Of a DNA stretch of 56,767 bases, positions 7,881-16,703 are shown in pieces. The notes below the pieces were generated by a model. The model made no database searches and had not been told where the DNA came from. It saw only the letters and a list, made by a program, of their open reading frames with translations. Source of the DNA: CAYXGZ01 sp964464755. Lineage in GTDB: Bacteria; Planctomycetota; MHYJ01; JACPRB01. The DNA lies in the NCBI GenBank assembly GCA_964464755.1, contig CAYXGZ010000022.1, positions 1 to 56,767 on the forward strand. The letters run 5' to 3'. Each line of letters starts with the position of its first letter. Within the stretch, counting starts at the first letter, position 1. The position numbers and the translations under genes are program-made.

Positions 7881-7921
7881 CGCCCCCTCATCGACGTGGC
7901 GACGAAGGAGGGGAAGTAGGG
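7881..7921. repeat. 41-bp direct repeat, copy 2 (3' end of the DUF2071 gene)
   Basis: Identical over 41 bp to 6205-6245. Read on the minus strand it encodes the last residues and the TGA stop (7888-7890) of the DUF2071 gene. Each copy thus completes a different convergent gene. Confidence 0.9.
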
Positions 7922-8625
7922 TCGACGTCCAGTCGAACCGGCCTCCCCACCGTCACCTCCGAACCCTCCGCCACGAACGCCGAGACCGGCGCGCCCGACA
8001 GCGCCCTCCCCCACTCCGCCCCGTAGCAGGCCGCCAGGTCCGCGTCGACCTCGACCCGCGACGCGGCCCTCACCTTCCACGCCGGATGCTCCACCCGGTA
8101 CTCGACCGTCCCCCCGTCCCGCTGCCGCGTCCAGCCGAAGTAGTGCTCCGCGATCCACCCGTCCAACCCGCCCGCCGGCCCGGGCGCCCCCGGGACGTCC
8201 ATCGCCAGCCGGTTCCAGCGCCCCAGCTTCCAGCGGTACTCCACCCGCCCCGCCCCGATCGTGCTCTCCATCGGCAGCGCCAGGTACGGCTCGTTGTAGA
8301 CCCGCAGCGCCAGCCACGCGATCGCCCGCCGCGGCACGAACTCCCGCGCGAACCCCACCCCCCGCTCCCAGCGGCCGCCGATCCGCCGCCGCAGGTAGAA
8401 CCGGAGATTCACCTCGTCGAAGTCCCGGTGCCCCGGCACCGCCCAGCCCAGCACCCGCGCGTCGAGGAAGCGGAACCCCACCAGGCTCGCGTACGCCGTC
8501 CCCTCCCGGAGATCCAACTCCGTCCCCGCCGGCACCAGCGGAGCCAGCAGCGCCGGATCCACCGGCCACGACGCCATCGCGAGATGCCGCCACGTCGCCC
8601 GCAGGAACTCCCGATCCTCGCCCAT
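7888..8625 (-). CDS. DUF2071 (YqjF-like) family protein
   Basis: A 245-residue soluble protein with the DUF2071 pattern: a WRHLAMASWPVDPALLAPLVP opening, the strands EGTAYASLVGFRFLDARVLG, and FDEVNLRFYLRR. The fold is related to acetoacetate decarboxylase but the biological role is unknown. The C-terminal tail TSPPSSPRR is encoded inside copy 2 of the 41-bp repeat and may not be ancestral. ATG at 8625 is preceded by GATGAT and 6 nt. Confidence 0.75.
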   Translation of the reverse strand: MGEDREFLRATWRHLAMASWPVDPALLAPLVPAGTELDLREGTAYASLVGFRFLDARVLGWAVPGHRDFDEVNLRFYLRRRIGGRWERGVGFAREFVPRRAIAWLALRVYNEPYLALPMESTIGAGRVEYRWKLGRWNRLAMDVPGAPGPAGGLDGWIAEHYFGWTRQRDGGTVEYRVEHPAWKVRAASRVEVDADLAACYGAEWGRALSGAPVSAFVAEGSEVTVGRPVRLDVDPTSPPSSPRR

Positions 8626-8704
8626 GCCCACATCATCCCCGGTCCGGCCGCCAGATCGGGGTTGCATTCGCTCGACGGCGCGGTTTAACGTGAGCGGCGC
8701 CCCC

Positions 8705-10807
8705 ATGGACACCGCACCCGACCTCTTCTCGTATCGCCCGTTCTGGGCGAAGCGCCTCACCCCGGCGCCCTTCCTCCCCATGACCCGCGAGGAGATGGAC
8801 GCGCTCGGCTGGGACGCCTGCGACGTCATCCTCGTCACCGGCGACGCCTACGTCGACCACCCCAGCTTCGGCATGGCCCTCGTCGGCCGCGCCCTCGAGG
8901 CCCAGGGCTTCCGCGTCGGCATCATCTCCCAGCCCGACTGGCGCGACGCCGAGCCCTTCCGCGCCCTCGGCGCCCCGACCCTCTTCTTCGGCATCACCGC
9001 CGGCAACATGGATTCCATGGTCAACCGCTACACGTCCGATCGCCGCATGCGGTCCGACGACGCCTATACCCCCGGCGGCCTGGCGGGCAAGCGGCCCGAC
9101 CGCTCGGTCATCGTCTACGCCCAGAGGGCCCGCGAGGCCTACAAGGACGTCCCGATCGTGATCGGCGGCATCGAGGCGTCGCTCCGCCGCATCGCCCACT
9201 ACGACCACTGGTCCGAGAAGATCCGCCGGTCGATCCTGGTCGACAGCCAGGCCGACCTTCTGCTTTACGGCAATGCCGAGCGGGCCCTCGTCGAGGTCGC
9301 CCACCGCCTCGCCGCCCGCAAGCCCATCTCGTCGATCACCGACGTCCGGGGCACGACGTTCTTCTGCGACGGCGTGCCGGAGGGATGGCGCGAGATCGAT
9401 TCGTCGACGCTCGACACGCCGGGTCGCGCGGTCGGGATGCCCAACCCGTACGTCAAGGTCGCCGGGGTCGAGCAGGAGATCGCCGCGCCCGTCGCCCTGC
9501 CCTCGCCCGTCCCCCGCGACCGCTGCGTCGTGCGCCTCCCGTCGTTCGAAACCGTCGCCTCCGACCGGGTCATGTACGCCCACGCGTCGCGCGTCATGCA
9601 CCTCGAGACCAATCCCGGCAACGCGAGGGCGCTGATCCAGCGCCACGGCGACCGCGACATCTGGGTGACGCCGCCGCCGATTCCGCTCACCTCGAAGGAG
9701 ATGGACGAGGTCTACGAGCTCCCCTACCAGCGGGTCCCTCATCCGTTCTATGCCGACGCGAAGATCCCCGCGTACGAGATGATCAAGTTCTCGGTCACGA
9801 TCCAGCGCGGCTGCTTCGGCGGCTGCACCTTCTGCTCCATCACCGAGCACGAGGGCCGCATCATCCAGAACCGCTCCCAGGCCTCCGTGATCCGCGAGAT
9901 CGAGACGATCCGCGACACGGTGCCCGGCTTCACCGGCCAGATCAGCGACCTCGGCGGCCCGACCGCCAACATGTACCGCCTCGCGTGCAAGGACCCGAAG
10001 ATCGAGTCCGCCTGCCGGCGCCCCTCGTGCGTCTACCCCGGCATCTGCGAGAACCTGAACACCAACCACAAGCCGCTCATCGAGCTCTACCGCAAGGCCC
10101 GGGCCGTGCCGGGCGTGAAGAAGATCAGCGTCGCCAGCGGCGTGCGCTACGACCTCGCCGCCGAGTCGCCCGAGTACGTCAAGGAGCTCGCCTCGCACCA
10201 CGTCGGCGGCTACCTGAAGATCGCCCCCGAGCACACCGAGAAGGGCCCGCTCGACAAGATGATGAAGCCGGGCATCGGGACGTACGACAAGTTCAAGGCG
10301 CTCTTCGACCGCTACTCGAAGGAGGCGGGCAAGGAGCAGTACGTCATCCCCTACTTCATCGCCGCCCACCCCGGCACGACCGACGAGGACATGGTCAACC
10401 TCGCCCTCTGGCTCAAGCGGAACGGGTTCCGCGCCGACCAGGTCCAGGCCTTCCTGCCGACGCCCATGACGCTCGCGGGCGCGATGCACCACACGGGCAA
10501 GAACCCGCTGCGCCGCGAGGGCGGGACCTTCGAGGACGTCCCGATCCCCAAGTCGATGGCCCAGCGCCGCCTCCACAAGGCCTTCCTGCGCTGGCACGAC
10601 GCGACGAACTGGCCGCTGCTGCGCGACGCGCTCGTCCGCATGGGCCGCGGCGACCTGATCGGCGACGGCCCCGACAAGCTGATCCCGGCCTGGCAGCCCG
10701 CGGGCACCGCGCGCCCGCCCGAGCGCCGCCCCCGCGGCCCGAAGATCGCCACCCAGCACACGCGCCCGGTCGCCTACCCCGGTCCCAAGCCGAGGAAGCC
10801 GAAATGA
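8705..10807 (+). CDS. ygiQ: YgiQ family (UPF0313) radical SAM protein
   Basis: A 700-residue protein. The N-terminal half (LVTGDAYVDHPSFGMALVGR) is the YgiQ-specific domain, and the central radical SAM domain binds a 4Fe-4S cluster through CFGGCTFC (Cx3Cx2C, about residue 370). Later blocks such as KIAPEHTE and YFIAAHPGTT are typical of the family. The reaction is unknown for this widely conserved family. The ATG at 8705 was chosen because the residues just after it (TAPDLFSYRPFW) look like the usual YgiQ N-terminus. It overlaps the next gene by ATGA at its stop. Confidence 0.9.
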   Translation: MDTAPDLFSYRPFWAKRLTPAPFLPMTREEMDALGWDACDVILVTGDAYVDHPSFGMALVGRALEAQGFRVGIISQPDWRDAEPFRALGAPTLFFGITAGNMDSMVNRYTSDRRMRSDDAYTPGGLAGKRPDRSVIVYAQRAREAYKDVPIVIGGIEASLRRIAHYDHWSEKIRRSILVDSQADLLLYGNAERALVEVAHRLAARKPISSITDVRGTTFFCDGVPEGWREIDSSTLDTPGRAVGMPNPYVKVAGVEQEIAAPVALPSPVPRDRCVVRLPSFETVASDRVMYAHASRVMHLETNPGNARALIQRHGDRDIWVTPPPIPLTSKEMDEVYELPYQRVPHPFYADAKIPAYEMIKFSVTIQRGCFGGCTFCSITEHEGRIIQNRSQASVIREIETIRDTVPGFTGQISDLGGPTANMYRLACKDPKIESACRRPSCVYPGICENLNTNHKPLIELYRKARAVPGVKKISVASGVRYDLAAESPEYVKELASHHVGGYLKIAPEHTEKGPLDKMMKPGIGTYDKFKALFDRYSKEAGKEQYVIPYFIAAHPGTTDEDMVNLALWLKRNGFRADQVQAFLPTPMTLAGAMHHTGKNPLRREGGTFEDVPIPKSMAQRRLHKAFLRWHDATNWPLLRDALVRMGRGDLIGDGPDKLIPAWQPAGTARPPERRPRGPKIATQHTRPVAYPGPKPRKPK

Positions 10808-11175
10808 CCCCCGAGGAACTGGCCGCCGCCGGGCGACTCGCCCGCAAGCCCGCCGCGCCGGGCGAGGTCGAGCTGCTGCGCAAGACCGCCGACAACTACC
10901 TCGCCACGGCCCGGCACCCGCGGATGGACACGGACCTGCGCTACCTCTCCGCCGCGAACGCGATCCGCACGCTCGTCCAGGCGAGGCTCCGCGAGCAGGG
11001 CTGGGACACGACCGGTGTGGACTGGGCCGACACGCTGGCCGACGCGGCGCCCGATCCGGGGCCGCGCCTGCTGCGCGCCGCCTGGGAGCGCCGGGACGAG
11101 CTGGACGCGGGCGGCGGGATCTCGGTGACCGAGGGGGACCTCCGGGACCTGCTCGACCTCCTCGACCGGATCTAG
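10804..11175 (+). CDS. Hypothetical protein, 123 aa
   Basis: A small, acidic, helical soluble protein without recognised domain or signal peptide. It is coupled to ygiQ by a 4-nt ATGA overlap. The 40-residue stretch from about residue 20 (EVELLRKTADNYLATARH...) resembles a helical bundle. Its TAG stop overlaps the stop of the convergent gene at 11172 within the palindrome CTAG. Confidence 0.65.
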   Translation: MTPEELAAAGRLARKPAAPGEVELLRKTADNYLATARHPRMDTDLRYLSAANAIRTLVQARLREQGWDTTGVDWADTLADAAPDPGPRLLRAAWERRDELDAGGGISVTEGDLRDLLDLLDRI

Positions 11176-11390
11176 CCCCGCCCCCGGTGGACGATCCGGA
11201 ACTCCCGGTCCACCACGATCGCGATCGGCGGGGCGTCGTCCGCCTCGGCCGCCGCGTCGTCGCAGTAGGCGGCCGCGGGGGCGAGCTCCGCGAAATCCCG
11301 GTGCGAGATCCGCGAATCCCCCTCGAGCACGAGCGCGCGGTACGCCGCCACCGCCCCGAGCTCGCGCGCCCGGGCGACGAGCAAGTCCAT
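11172..11390 (-). CDS. Small hypothetical protein, 72 aa
   Basis: A short soluble protein beginning MDLLVARARELGAVAAYRALV, with an acidic Ala-rich middle (YCDDAAAEADDAPP) and a C-terminal strand pattern (IAIVVDREFRIVHRG). Support for it being real is its own -10 box (TATCAT, 6 nt before the ATG) and the tight convergent stop overlap (CTAG) with the previous gene. No function is recognised. Confidence 0.55.
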   Translation of the reverse strand: MDLLVARARELGAVAAYRALVLEGDSRISHRDFAELAPAAAYCDDAAAEADDAPPIAIVVDREFRIVHRGRG

Positions 11391-11396
11391 GGCCCG

Positions 11397-11402
11397 ATGA
11401 TA
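11397..11402 (-). promoter_or_regulatory. -10 box TATCAT of the gene at 11172-11390
   Basis: The hexamer lies 6 nt before the ATG at 11390. It is back to back with the TATACT box at 11415-11420 that serves the divergent selenoprotein gene. Confidence 0.45.
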
Positions 11403-11414
11403 CCCGCGACCCCG

Positions 11415-11420
11415 TATACT
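11415..11420 (+). promoter_or_regulatory. -10 box TATACT of the TPR-thioredoxin gene
   Basis: TATACT followed by 7 nt and the ATG at 11428. This is the same short-leader layout as at 5117 and 40880. Confidence 0.55.
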
Positions 11421-11427
11421 TGAAGTC

Positions 11428-12993
11428 ATGCGCTGGCTCGCCCTGCTCCTCGTGCTCCTCCAGGACCCCGCGCCCGGGGACCTGCTCCGCGAGGCGGCGG
11501 CGAAGATGGAGCTCGGCGGGGATCCCGTCGAGCAGCTCGAGAAGGCGGCCGCCGGCTTCGAGAAGGCGCTCGGGGCCGATCCGGCCTCGGCCCCCGCGCT
11601 GAAGGGCCGCGCGGAGTCGCAGCTCCGCCTCGCGATCATCCGGGGCCGCAAGGGCCAGGATCCCGTGAAGGCCTTCGAGGGAGCCGTCCTCGACTACACG
11701 AAGGCGTTGATCCAGAACCCCAAGGACCCCGAGGCGCTCTGCGGCCGGGGCGAGGCGGTCGTCGCCTGGATCTCGGAGCGCCGGCTCCGGGGCGAGGAGG
11801 TCCGCAGCCCCGAGCTCGACGCGGCCATCGCGGACTTCACGCGCGCGATCGAGATCGACCCCGGCCGGGCCGCCGCCTGGGCGGGCCGGGGGTCGGCGCG
11901 GCTCCACGTGGGGCTGATCCGCTTCCAGCAGGCCCGGGTCTACGACCAGAACTACGCGCTCTCCGCCGCGGACCTCGACCAGGCCGTGCGCCTCGAGCCG
12001 GACCGGGCCTGGTGGCGCTTCGTGCGCGGCGAGGCGCGCTACCTGCACGGCGTGCACCTCGGCTACCGGGCCGTCGACGCGCGCGACGCCTACCGCTCCG
12101 CCGCGGAGGACTACCGGGCGGCCGAGAAGCTCGCGCCCGCGTCGCTCCCGCTCTACAAGGAGCACCTCGAGATCGCGGAGCACAACGCGGCCGCCGAGCC
12201 GCCGAAGCCCGGCGCCCGCCCCGCGCGCCACATCACGTGGGCGAAGTCGTTCGAGGCCGCCAAGGCCGAGGCGAAGGCCCGAAACGTCCCGATCTGGTTC
12301 TACGTCTCCGGGGGCGCGGGCTGAGAAGGCTGCCGGTTGATGGAGTCATCGACCCTGGTGGACCTGGAGACGATCGACGCGTCGGCGTCCGTCGTCTGCG
12401 TCGTCGCGCACGGCCCCATGGAGCACGGCACGATGGAGGTCGAGGAGGACGGCAAGAAGGTGCGCCGCTGCTCGCTCTACCCGAACCTCGACTGCGCCGA
12501 GCACGACGCGAACAGCCCGTTCGTCGGCAACTACATCCAGGGCCGCTACCGCATCCCCGCGTCGTTCTGGCTCGACGGCGACGGCAAGGAGCTCTTCCGC
12601 AAGCTGGGCTACCGCCGGCCGCTGGAGCTGCAGCGCGACATGCGCGACGCCCTGGCGAAGCTGCCGGGCCCCCGCCTGCCGGCCGCGGAGTACCGCGCGA
12701 TCCGGAAGGCCCTGGACGCCGGGCGGGCGGCGCTCGACGCGGGCCGCTGGGGCGAGGCGATGGCCCGGTTCCGCTCGGTCCCCAAGGGCGCGCCCGCGAT
12801 CCTGCGCGGCCAGGCCGACGCCGCGCTCGCGGAGCTGAGGGGCAACGCGGAGCGGATGCTGGGCGAGGCCGACGTGCTGCGCAAGGGCAAGGACCTCGAC
12901 GGCGCGAAGGCCCTGCTGAAGACGGTGGCGACGGACTTCGCGGGGACCCCCGAGGGCGACTCCGCGGCGGCCCGCCTCAAGGAACTCGAGTAG
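11428..12993 (+). CDS. Secreted TPR / thioredoxin-like protein with in-frame UGA (UxxC selenoprotein)
   Basis: Read through TGA at 12322-12324, this is a 521-residue protein. It has a short hydrophobic signal (MRWLALLLVLLQ), then tetratricopeptide-like helices (about residues 40-250), then a thioredoxin-like domain starting ITWAKSFEAAKAEAKARNVP, then a C-terminal helical tail. The TGA falls exactly at the redox site, giving WFYVSGGAG-U299-E-G-C302. That U-x-x-C replaces the CxxC of thioredoxin-like folds. The following DASASVVCVVAH and YRIPASFWLDGDGKELFRKLG are the usual later thioredoxin strands, so the domain only makes sense if UGA is read as an amino acid. The upstream and downstream parts share one frame with no other stop. 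The probable role is extracytoplasmic thiol or peroxide redox chemistry. An automated caller would split this gene at the UGA. Confidence 0.82.
12335..12354 (+). promoter_or_regulatory. bSECIS-like hairpin after UGA of the TPR-thioredoxin gene
   Basis: GGTTGATG (12335-12342) pairs with CATCGACC (12347-12354), 8 bp with one G-U, around the loop GAGT. The loop begins 19 nt after the UGA and its first base is G, both within the usual bSECIS limits (loop 16-37 nt away with G in the first two positions). Confidence 0.65.
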
Positions 12994-12999
12994 CCCCGC

Positions 13000-13536
13000 C
13001 TACTTCGCCGCCGCGTCCGGGAACGGCGCCCGGGCGATGCGCGTCCGCATGATCCAGTCGGCGATCGGGAACACCACGTTCAGGTTCCGCATCGGCACGA
13101 GGTGGTGCAGCCGGTGGTGCTGGTCGATCCACTTGAAGAGCCGCGTGCGCTGGAACCAGCGCGGGCCCGGGACGTGCATGCAGTAGTGGAAGTACTCGTA
13201 GGCGGCGTAGTACGCGGTGTAGCACGCCATGGCGCCCGGCACCACCCACCAGTTCCCGATCAGCCAGGCGACGGCCACCGGGATCGGGGCGTTCGCCAGC
13301 AGGATGACGGGCCCGTTCCACCACGCCATCGTCACGAGGTGCTTGTCGGCGCGGTCCTGGAGGTGGTAGCGCTTGCCGGCGTCGAACACGCCGTGGTGGA
13401 CCTGGTCGTGCGCCTGCCAGGGGTAGCCCTTCACGAGGACGCCGTGCATGAGGTACTTGTGGAGGGCCCACTCGAAGAAGCTGCCCACCACGACGGCCCC
13501 CGCGAAGGAGGCCAGGAGGGTCAAAGCCACCGTCAT
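13000..13536 (-). CDS. Fatty acid hydroxylase superfamily membrane protein
   Basis: A 178-residue integral membrane protein with the clustered histidine motifs of the diiron fatty acid hydroxylase/sterol desaturase superfamily: HKYLMH, HDQVHH, YEYFHYCMH and DQHHRLHH. About four membrane helices lie between them. It probably hydroxylates or desaturates a lipid or carotenoid (CrtZ-like proteins have similar size); the substrate is unknown. ATG at 13536 has GGGAGA upstream. It lies 44 bp downstream of the beta-barrel gene on the same strand and is probably co-transcribed with it. Confidence 0.82.
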   Translation of the reverse strand: MTVALTLLASFAGAVVVGSFFEWALHKYLMHGVLVKGYPWQAHDQVHHGVFDAGKRYHLQDRADKHLVTMAWWNGPVILLANAPIPVAVAWLIGNWWVVPGAMACYTAYYAAYEYFHYCMHVPGPRWFQRTRLFKWIDQHHRLHHLVPMRNLNVVFPIADWIMRTRIARAPFPDAAAK

Positions 13537-13580
13537 TCGTTGTCTCCCAGTTGTCGCGGCCCCCGGGCCGCGGGGCCGGC

Positions 13581-14768
13581 CTACCACTCCATCGAGTAGC
13601 TGACCGCGAAGCTCGGCGCGTCGTTGCCGATGTCGTAGGCCAGGTCGAGCATCCGGTTCTTGTCCTTCTCGCCCGGCCACTGGATGCCGACGCCCAGGCT
13701 GAACACCTTGAACTCGTCCGAGCGGTTGCTGATGAACATGACGCTGTCGCCCGTCGCCGGGAGGTCGCCCTTGTCCTGGCCCTGGTACGGGGCCTGGTAG
13801 AGCCGCAGTCCCGCCCGCGGGAAGAACGTGTACCGGCCCGCGCTGCCGACCCGGTACTCCATGCCCAGCGAGAAGTTCCGGCTGTCCCGGAAGCTGTCGC
13901 GGCCCGCGACGGTCGAGTCCGGGTTCGCGGCGTCCCACTTGATGAACTGCGCGTCGAGCGTGAGGCGCAGCGGCAGCTTGTCGAGCAGGTAGAACGTGAA
14001 GCCGGCCTGGTACTGCTCCGGCCAGTCGTTCAGCGGCACCACCGTGCTGTCGAGCGAGAACTCGTAGGCGACCTTGCTCTGCCAGGCGATGCCGAAGTTG
14101 ATCTTCAGGTTCTGCAGGTTGTTGTAGACCCCGAGGAGCAGGCCGACGCCCGCGCCGAAGCCCATGTCGCTGAGGTTGACGGTCCCGATGCCGCCCGTGC
14201 GGAAGTCCTTGAATTCGGAGTCCGTCACGCTGACGTCGAGGCCGAGCCCGATCGCGACGTGGGTGAACGCGCCCTCGCCCTCCTTGAGGTGGAAGTCCTT
14301 CGCGAAGGCGAGGCGGAGCCGGTAGAAGGTCTGGTCGATGCTCTGGTCGAGCTCGTCGTAGGGCGGCGTGCCCGAGTACGGGAACTTCAGGCGGAAGGGC
14401 GCGGAGAAGCAGAAGCCGAAGGCCGCGGGCGATTCGGAGCTGCCGGCCTGCATGACGACGCCGAGGTAGCTGGGCAGGAGCGCGGGGACGGTCCAGCCCA
14501 TCTCGGCGGGCACCTTGTTGGGCGGCCCGGAACCCGCGGCGCCGCTCCCGCCCTTGGGTTCGTAGACCTGGTAGCTCTGGTAGGAGATGGACATCCCGTC
14601 CGGCTGGGTGGCGATGCCCGCCGGATTCAGCCAGATGCTGATCGGGTCGTCCTCGAAGGCGGTGTAGCCGCCTCCCATGGCCTTGGTGCGGGCGCCGACC
14701 TGCTGGTCCTGCGCGGTGGCATTCGCGGTCGCGGCGAGGAGCAGGATGGCGGCGAACAGGAATCTCAT
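13581..14768 (-). CDS. Outer-membrane beta-barrel protein, FadL/PorV-like
   Basis: A 395-residue protein with a signal peptide (MRFLFAAILLLAATANATAQ). The mature N-terminus reads VGARTKAMGGGYTAFEDDP, then SIWLNPAGIA, the signature of FadL/OmpP1 and PorV-type barrels. Alternating polar and hydrophobic strands run to a terminal aromatic residue (YSMEW), as expected for BamA-dependent insertion. It probably transports hydrophobic compounds or acts in secretion; the two cannot be separated here. ATG at 14768 follows a TTGACG-N18-GACAAT promoter by 8 nt. Confidence 0.78.
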   Translation of the reverse strand: MRFLFAAILLLAATANATAQDQQVGARTKAMGGGYTAFEDDPISIWLNPAGIATQPDGMSISYQSYQVYEPKGGSGAAGSGPPNKVPAEMGWTVPALLPSYLGVVMQAGSSESPAAFGFCFSAPFRLKFPYSGTPPYDELDQSIDQTFYRLRLAFAKDFHLKEGEGAFTHVAIGLGLDVSVTDSEFKDFRTGGIGTVNLSDMGFGAGVGLLLGVYNNLQNLKINFGIAWQSKVAYEFSLDSTVVPLNDWPEQYQAGFTFYLLDKLPLRLTLDAQFIKWDAANPDSTVAGRDSFRDSRNFSLGMEYRVGSAGRYTFFPRAGLRLYQAPYQGQDKGDLPATGDSVMFISNRSDEFKVFSLGVGIQWPGEKDKNRMLDLAYDIGNDAPSFAVSYSMEW

Positions 14769-14776
14769 CAGACCGC

Positions 14777-14806
14777 ATTGTCCGGGATGCGGCAAGGGAG
14801 CGTCAA
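14777..14806 (-). promoter_or_regulatory. Sigma70-type promoter of the beta-barrel gene
   Basis: Minus strand TTGACG (14806-14801), 18-bp spacer, GACAAT (14782-14777), then 8 nt to the ATG at 14768. Confidence 0.6.
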
Positions 14807-14844
14807 AGCATATTTTTCGGGGGGCCCCGGCCGCGGCCTTGGGG

Positions 14845-14850
14845 TAGACT
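14845..14850 (+). promoter_or_regulatory. -10 box TAGACT of the caspase-like gene at 14863
   Basis: TAGACT lies 12 nt before the ATG at 14863, implying a leader of only a few bases. Confidence 0.4.
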
Positions 14851-14862
14851 CGCTCCCCGACC

Positions 14863-16680
14863 ATGCACCCCTGGATCGCCCTCGCCACGCTGCTCGGATG
14901 GCTCGCCCTGGGCCTCCCCCAGCAGGCCGACGGGGTCCTCGAGGACTTCCCCGCGGGCGACGGACCCTCGCGGGCCCGGATCTCCCTCTGCATCGGCATC
15001 AACCGCTACGCCCGGATGTCCGGCCGCGACCTCAAGGGCTGCGTCGCCGACGCCCGGAAGTTCCGCGAGCTGCTGGCGGCCCGCTACGGATTCGAGCGGA
15101 ACGCCCTGCTGACCGACGGCCGGGCCACGCGGGCGGGCATCGGCGCCCAGCTCGCGAAGCTCGTCGCCGAGGCGGCGACCGCGCGGGAGCGCCTCGGCCG
15201 GGGCCCGCTTGTCGTCCTCTTCTACTCGGGCCACGGCTCGTACTGCGGCGACCAGGAAACGCCGGAGCTCGGGGCCGACGAGGAGTCCGGGCGCGACTCG
15301 ACCTGGGTGGCCGCCGACAGCGCGCTCGAAACGGGCGAGAACGACGTGCGCGACGACGAGATCTTCGCGGCGCTGGGCCGGCTCGCCGCCACGGGCGCCG
15401 AGGTGCTCTTCGTCTCCGACTCCTGCCACTCAGGGACCGTCTGCCGCTCTGGCGACGCCGCCCTCGCGAAGACCGTCCCCCGCGACCCGAAGGCCCGCGG
15501 CCCGGCCGCCAACCTCTTCCCGCCGCCCGCGCGCCCCGCCGGCGCCCCGGCGGCCTCCATCGAGCTGCCTTCGGGCGTGGTCGCGATCACCGCGAGCACG
15601 GACGAGCAGTGCGCCCGCGAGTGCGTCGACTCCGCCGGCGCCCACTCGGGCCGGCTGACCTGGGCCCTGCACCGGCTGCTGGCCACCCTGCCCCCCTCCA
15701 CGACCTACGACGAGCTCTTCGGAAGGCTCGCGACCTCCTTCGCCTCGCGCGGCTTCACGTCGGGCCCCTTCGGCCAGTCGCCCCAGTTCCACGCGGGCGA
15801 GGCGGAACGGAAGCGGCCGGTCCTCGGCGGCGCCGCGGCCCCGGCCCCGCTCGACGCGGGCTTCGCGCCGGCCTTCGCCGACTTCGTCGTCCACGCGGCG
15901 CCGTCGCTGCCCGCGGAGGCCGCCGCCCGGCTCAAGGCCTGGGCCGACGAGAAGCGCTTCGGGCTCTCGGCCGCGAACTACGACGTCGCGGTCTACCCCG
16001 ACGGGGCGGGCTACGCGATCCACGCCGCCGAGCTGCTCCCGGAGCCCGACGGCCGGGGCGGGTCCCCGCTGCGCCGCGCCCCGGACCTGGCGGCGCTCTC
16101 GGACGCGCTCCTCGAGCTCGCGATCCTCCAGAAGCTCCGGGGCCTCGAGGACTCGGCGGGCGCGCTCCAGGTGCGCGTGATCCCCTGGCGCGAGAAGATG
16201 GGGCAGCTGGCCCCGGCGACGGCCGAGCTGGTCGACGGGCTCCCCCGCCTTCGGGACGGCGACCACTTCACGCTCGCGGTCCGCAATCTCGGTCCCGACC
16301 CGGTGCACGTCGCCTGGTTCGACGTCGACCTCGGGACGAAGGCCGGGTTCAAGGGGCATCTGGCCCTCCTGCCCCCCTCGCCGCTCGACGAGGACCGGAT
16401 CGTCAAGCCGGGCGAGGAGGCGGAGTACTTCGTCGACCGGAAGTGGCAGGTCTCGCGGGCCTCGCACGCGGGCCGGCACCAGGTGAAGGCCGTCGCGACG
16501 ACCGTGAAGATCGACTTCGCCCCGATGCTCGAGAGGTCCGGCCCCGCCCGCGGGGCCGACGCCTCCGACCCCGTGGCGTTCATGAAGGGCGCGGCCGCCG
16601 CGTCGGCGCTCCGCGATCCGACCGCCCCCAGGCGCGCGCTGGCCTGGAGCGCCGGGTCGCTCGTGCTCGAGGTCGACTAA
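14863..16680 (+). CDS. Secreted caspase-like (peptidase C14) protein
   Basis: A 605-residue protein with a signal peptide (about residues 1-22). The caspase-like domain begins ISLCIGINRYARMSGRDLKG and includes the family's dyad: His124 in LFYSGHGSYCGDQ and Cys188 in VSDSCHSGT. Both catalytic residues are present, so it should be active, probably with Arg/Lys specificity as in metacaspases/orthocaspases. The C-terminal third (from about residue 400) contains a DUF4384-like beta-domain (DGDHFTLAVRNLGPDPVHVAWFDVD). It is followed by a metzincin lipoprotein (23-bp gap) and a second caspase-like protein, suggesting an extracytoplasmic protease group. Confidence 0.88.
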   Translation: MHPWIALATLLGWLALGLPQQADGVLEDFPAGDGPSRARISLCIGINRYARMSGRDLKGCVADARKFRELLAARYGFERNALLTDGRATRAGIGAQLAKLVAEAATARERLGRGPLVVLFYSGHGSYCGDQETPELGADEESGRDSTWVAADSALETGENDVRDDEIFAALGRLAATGAEVLFVSDSCHSGTVCRSGDAALAKTVPRDPKARGPAANLFPPPARPAGAPAASIELPSGVVAITASTDEQCARECVDSAGAHSGRLTWALHRLLATLPPSTTYDELFGRLATSFASRGFTSGPFGQSPQFHAGEAERKRPVLGGAAAPAPLDAGFAPAFADFVVHAAPSLPAEAAARLKAWADEKRFGLSAANYDVAVYPDGAGYAIHAAELLPEPDGRGGSPLRRAPDLAALSDALLELAILQKLRGLEDSAGALQVRVIPWREKMGQLAPATAELVDGLPRLRDGDHFTLAVRNLGPDPVHVAWFDVDLGTKAGFKGHLALLPPSPLDEDRIVKPGEEAEYFVDRKWQVSRASHAGRHQVKAVATTVKIDFAPMLERSGPARGADASDPVAFMKGAAAASALRDPTAPRRALAWSAGSLVLEVD

Positions 16681-16703
16681 CCCGCAACTTTAGGAGGTCC
16701 TCC

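Noticed and set aside
12322..12324. Sequencing error or nonsense mutation as the explanation of the in-frame TGA
   Set aside because: The same situation recurs in two other genes, always UGA, twice at a CxxC position, with suitable hairpins. Error cannot be fully excluded without reads.
13551..16700. Upstream extension of the metalloprotease frame to a 1494-residue ORF
   Set aside because: The part before 16704 is low-complexity Arg/Ala/Pro shadow of the beta-barrel and caspase genes. The real start has AGGAGG and a lipobox.
16690..16703. Hairpin hiding the Shine-Dalgarno of the metalloprotease gene (GGAGGTCCTCC)
   Set aside because: The arms are adjacent with a 1-nt gap, so no stable intramolecular loop can form.
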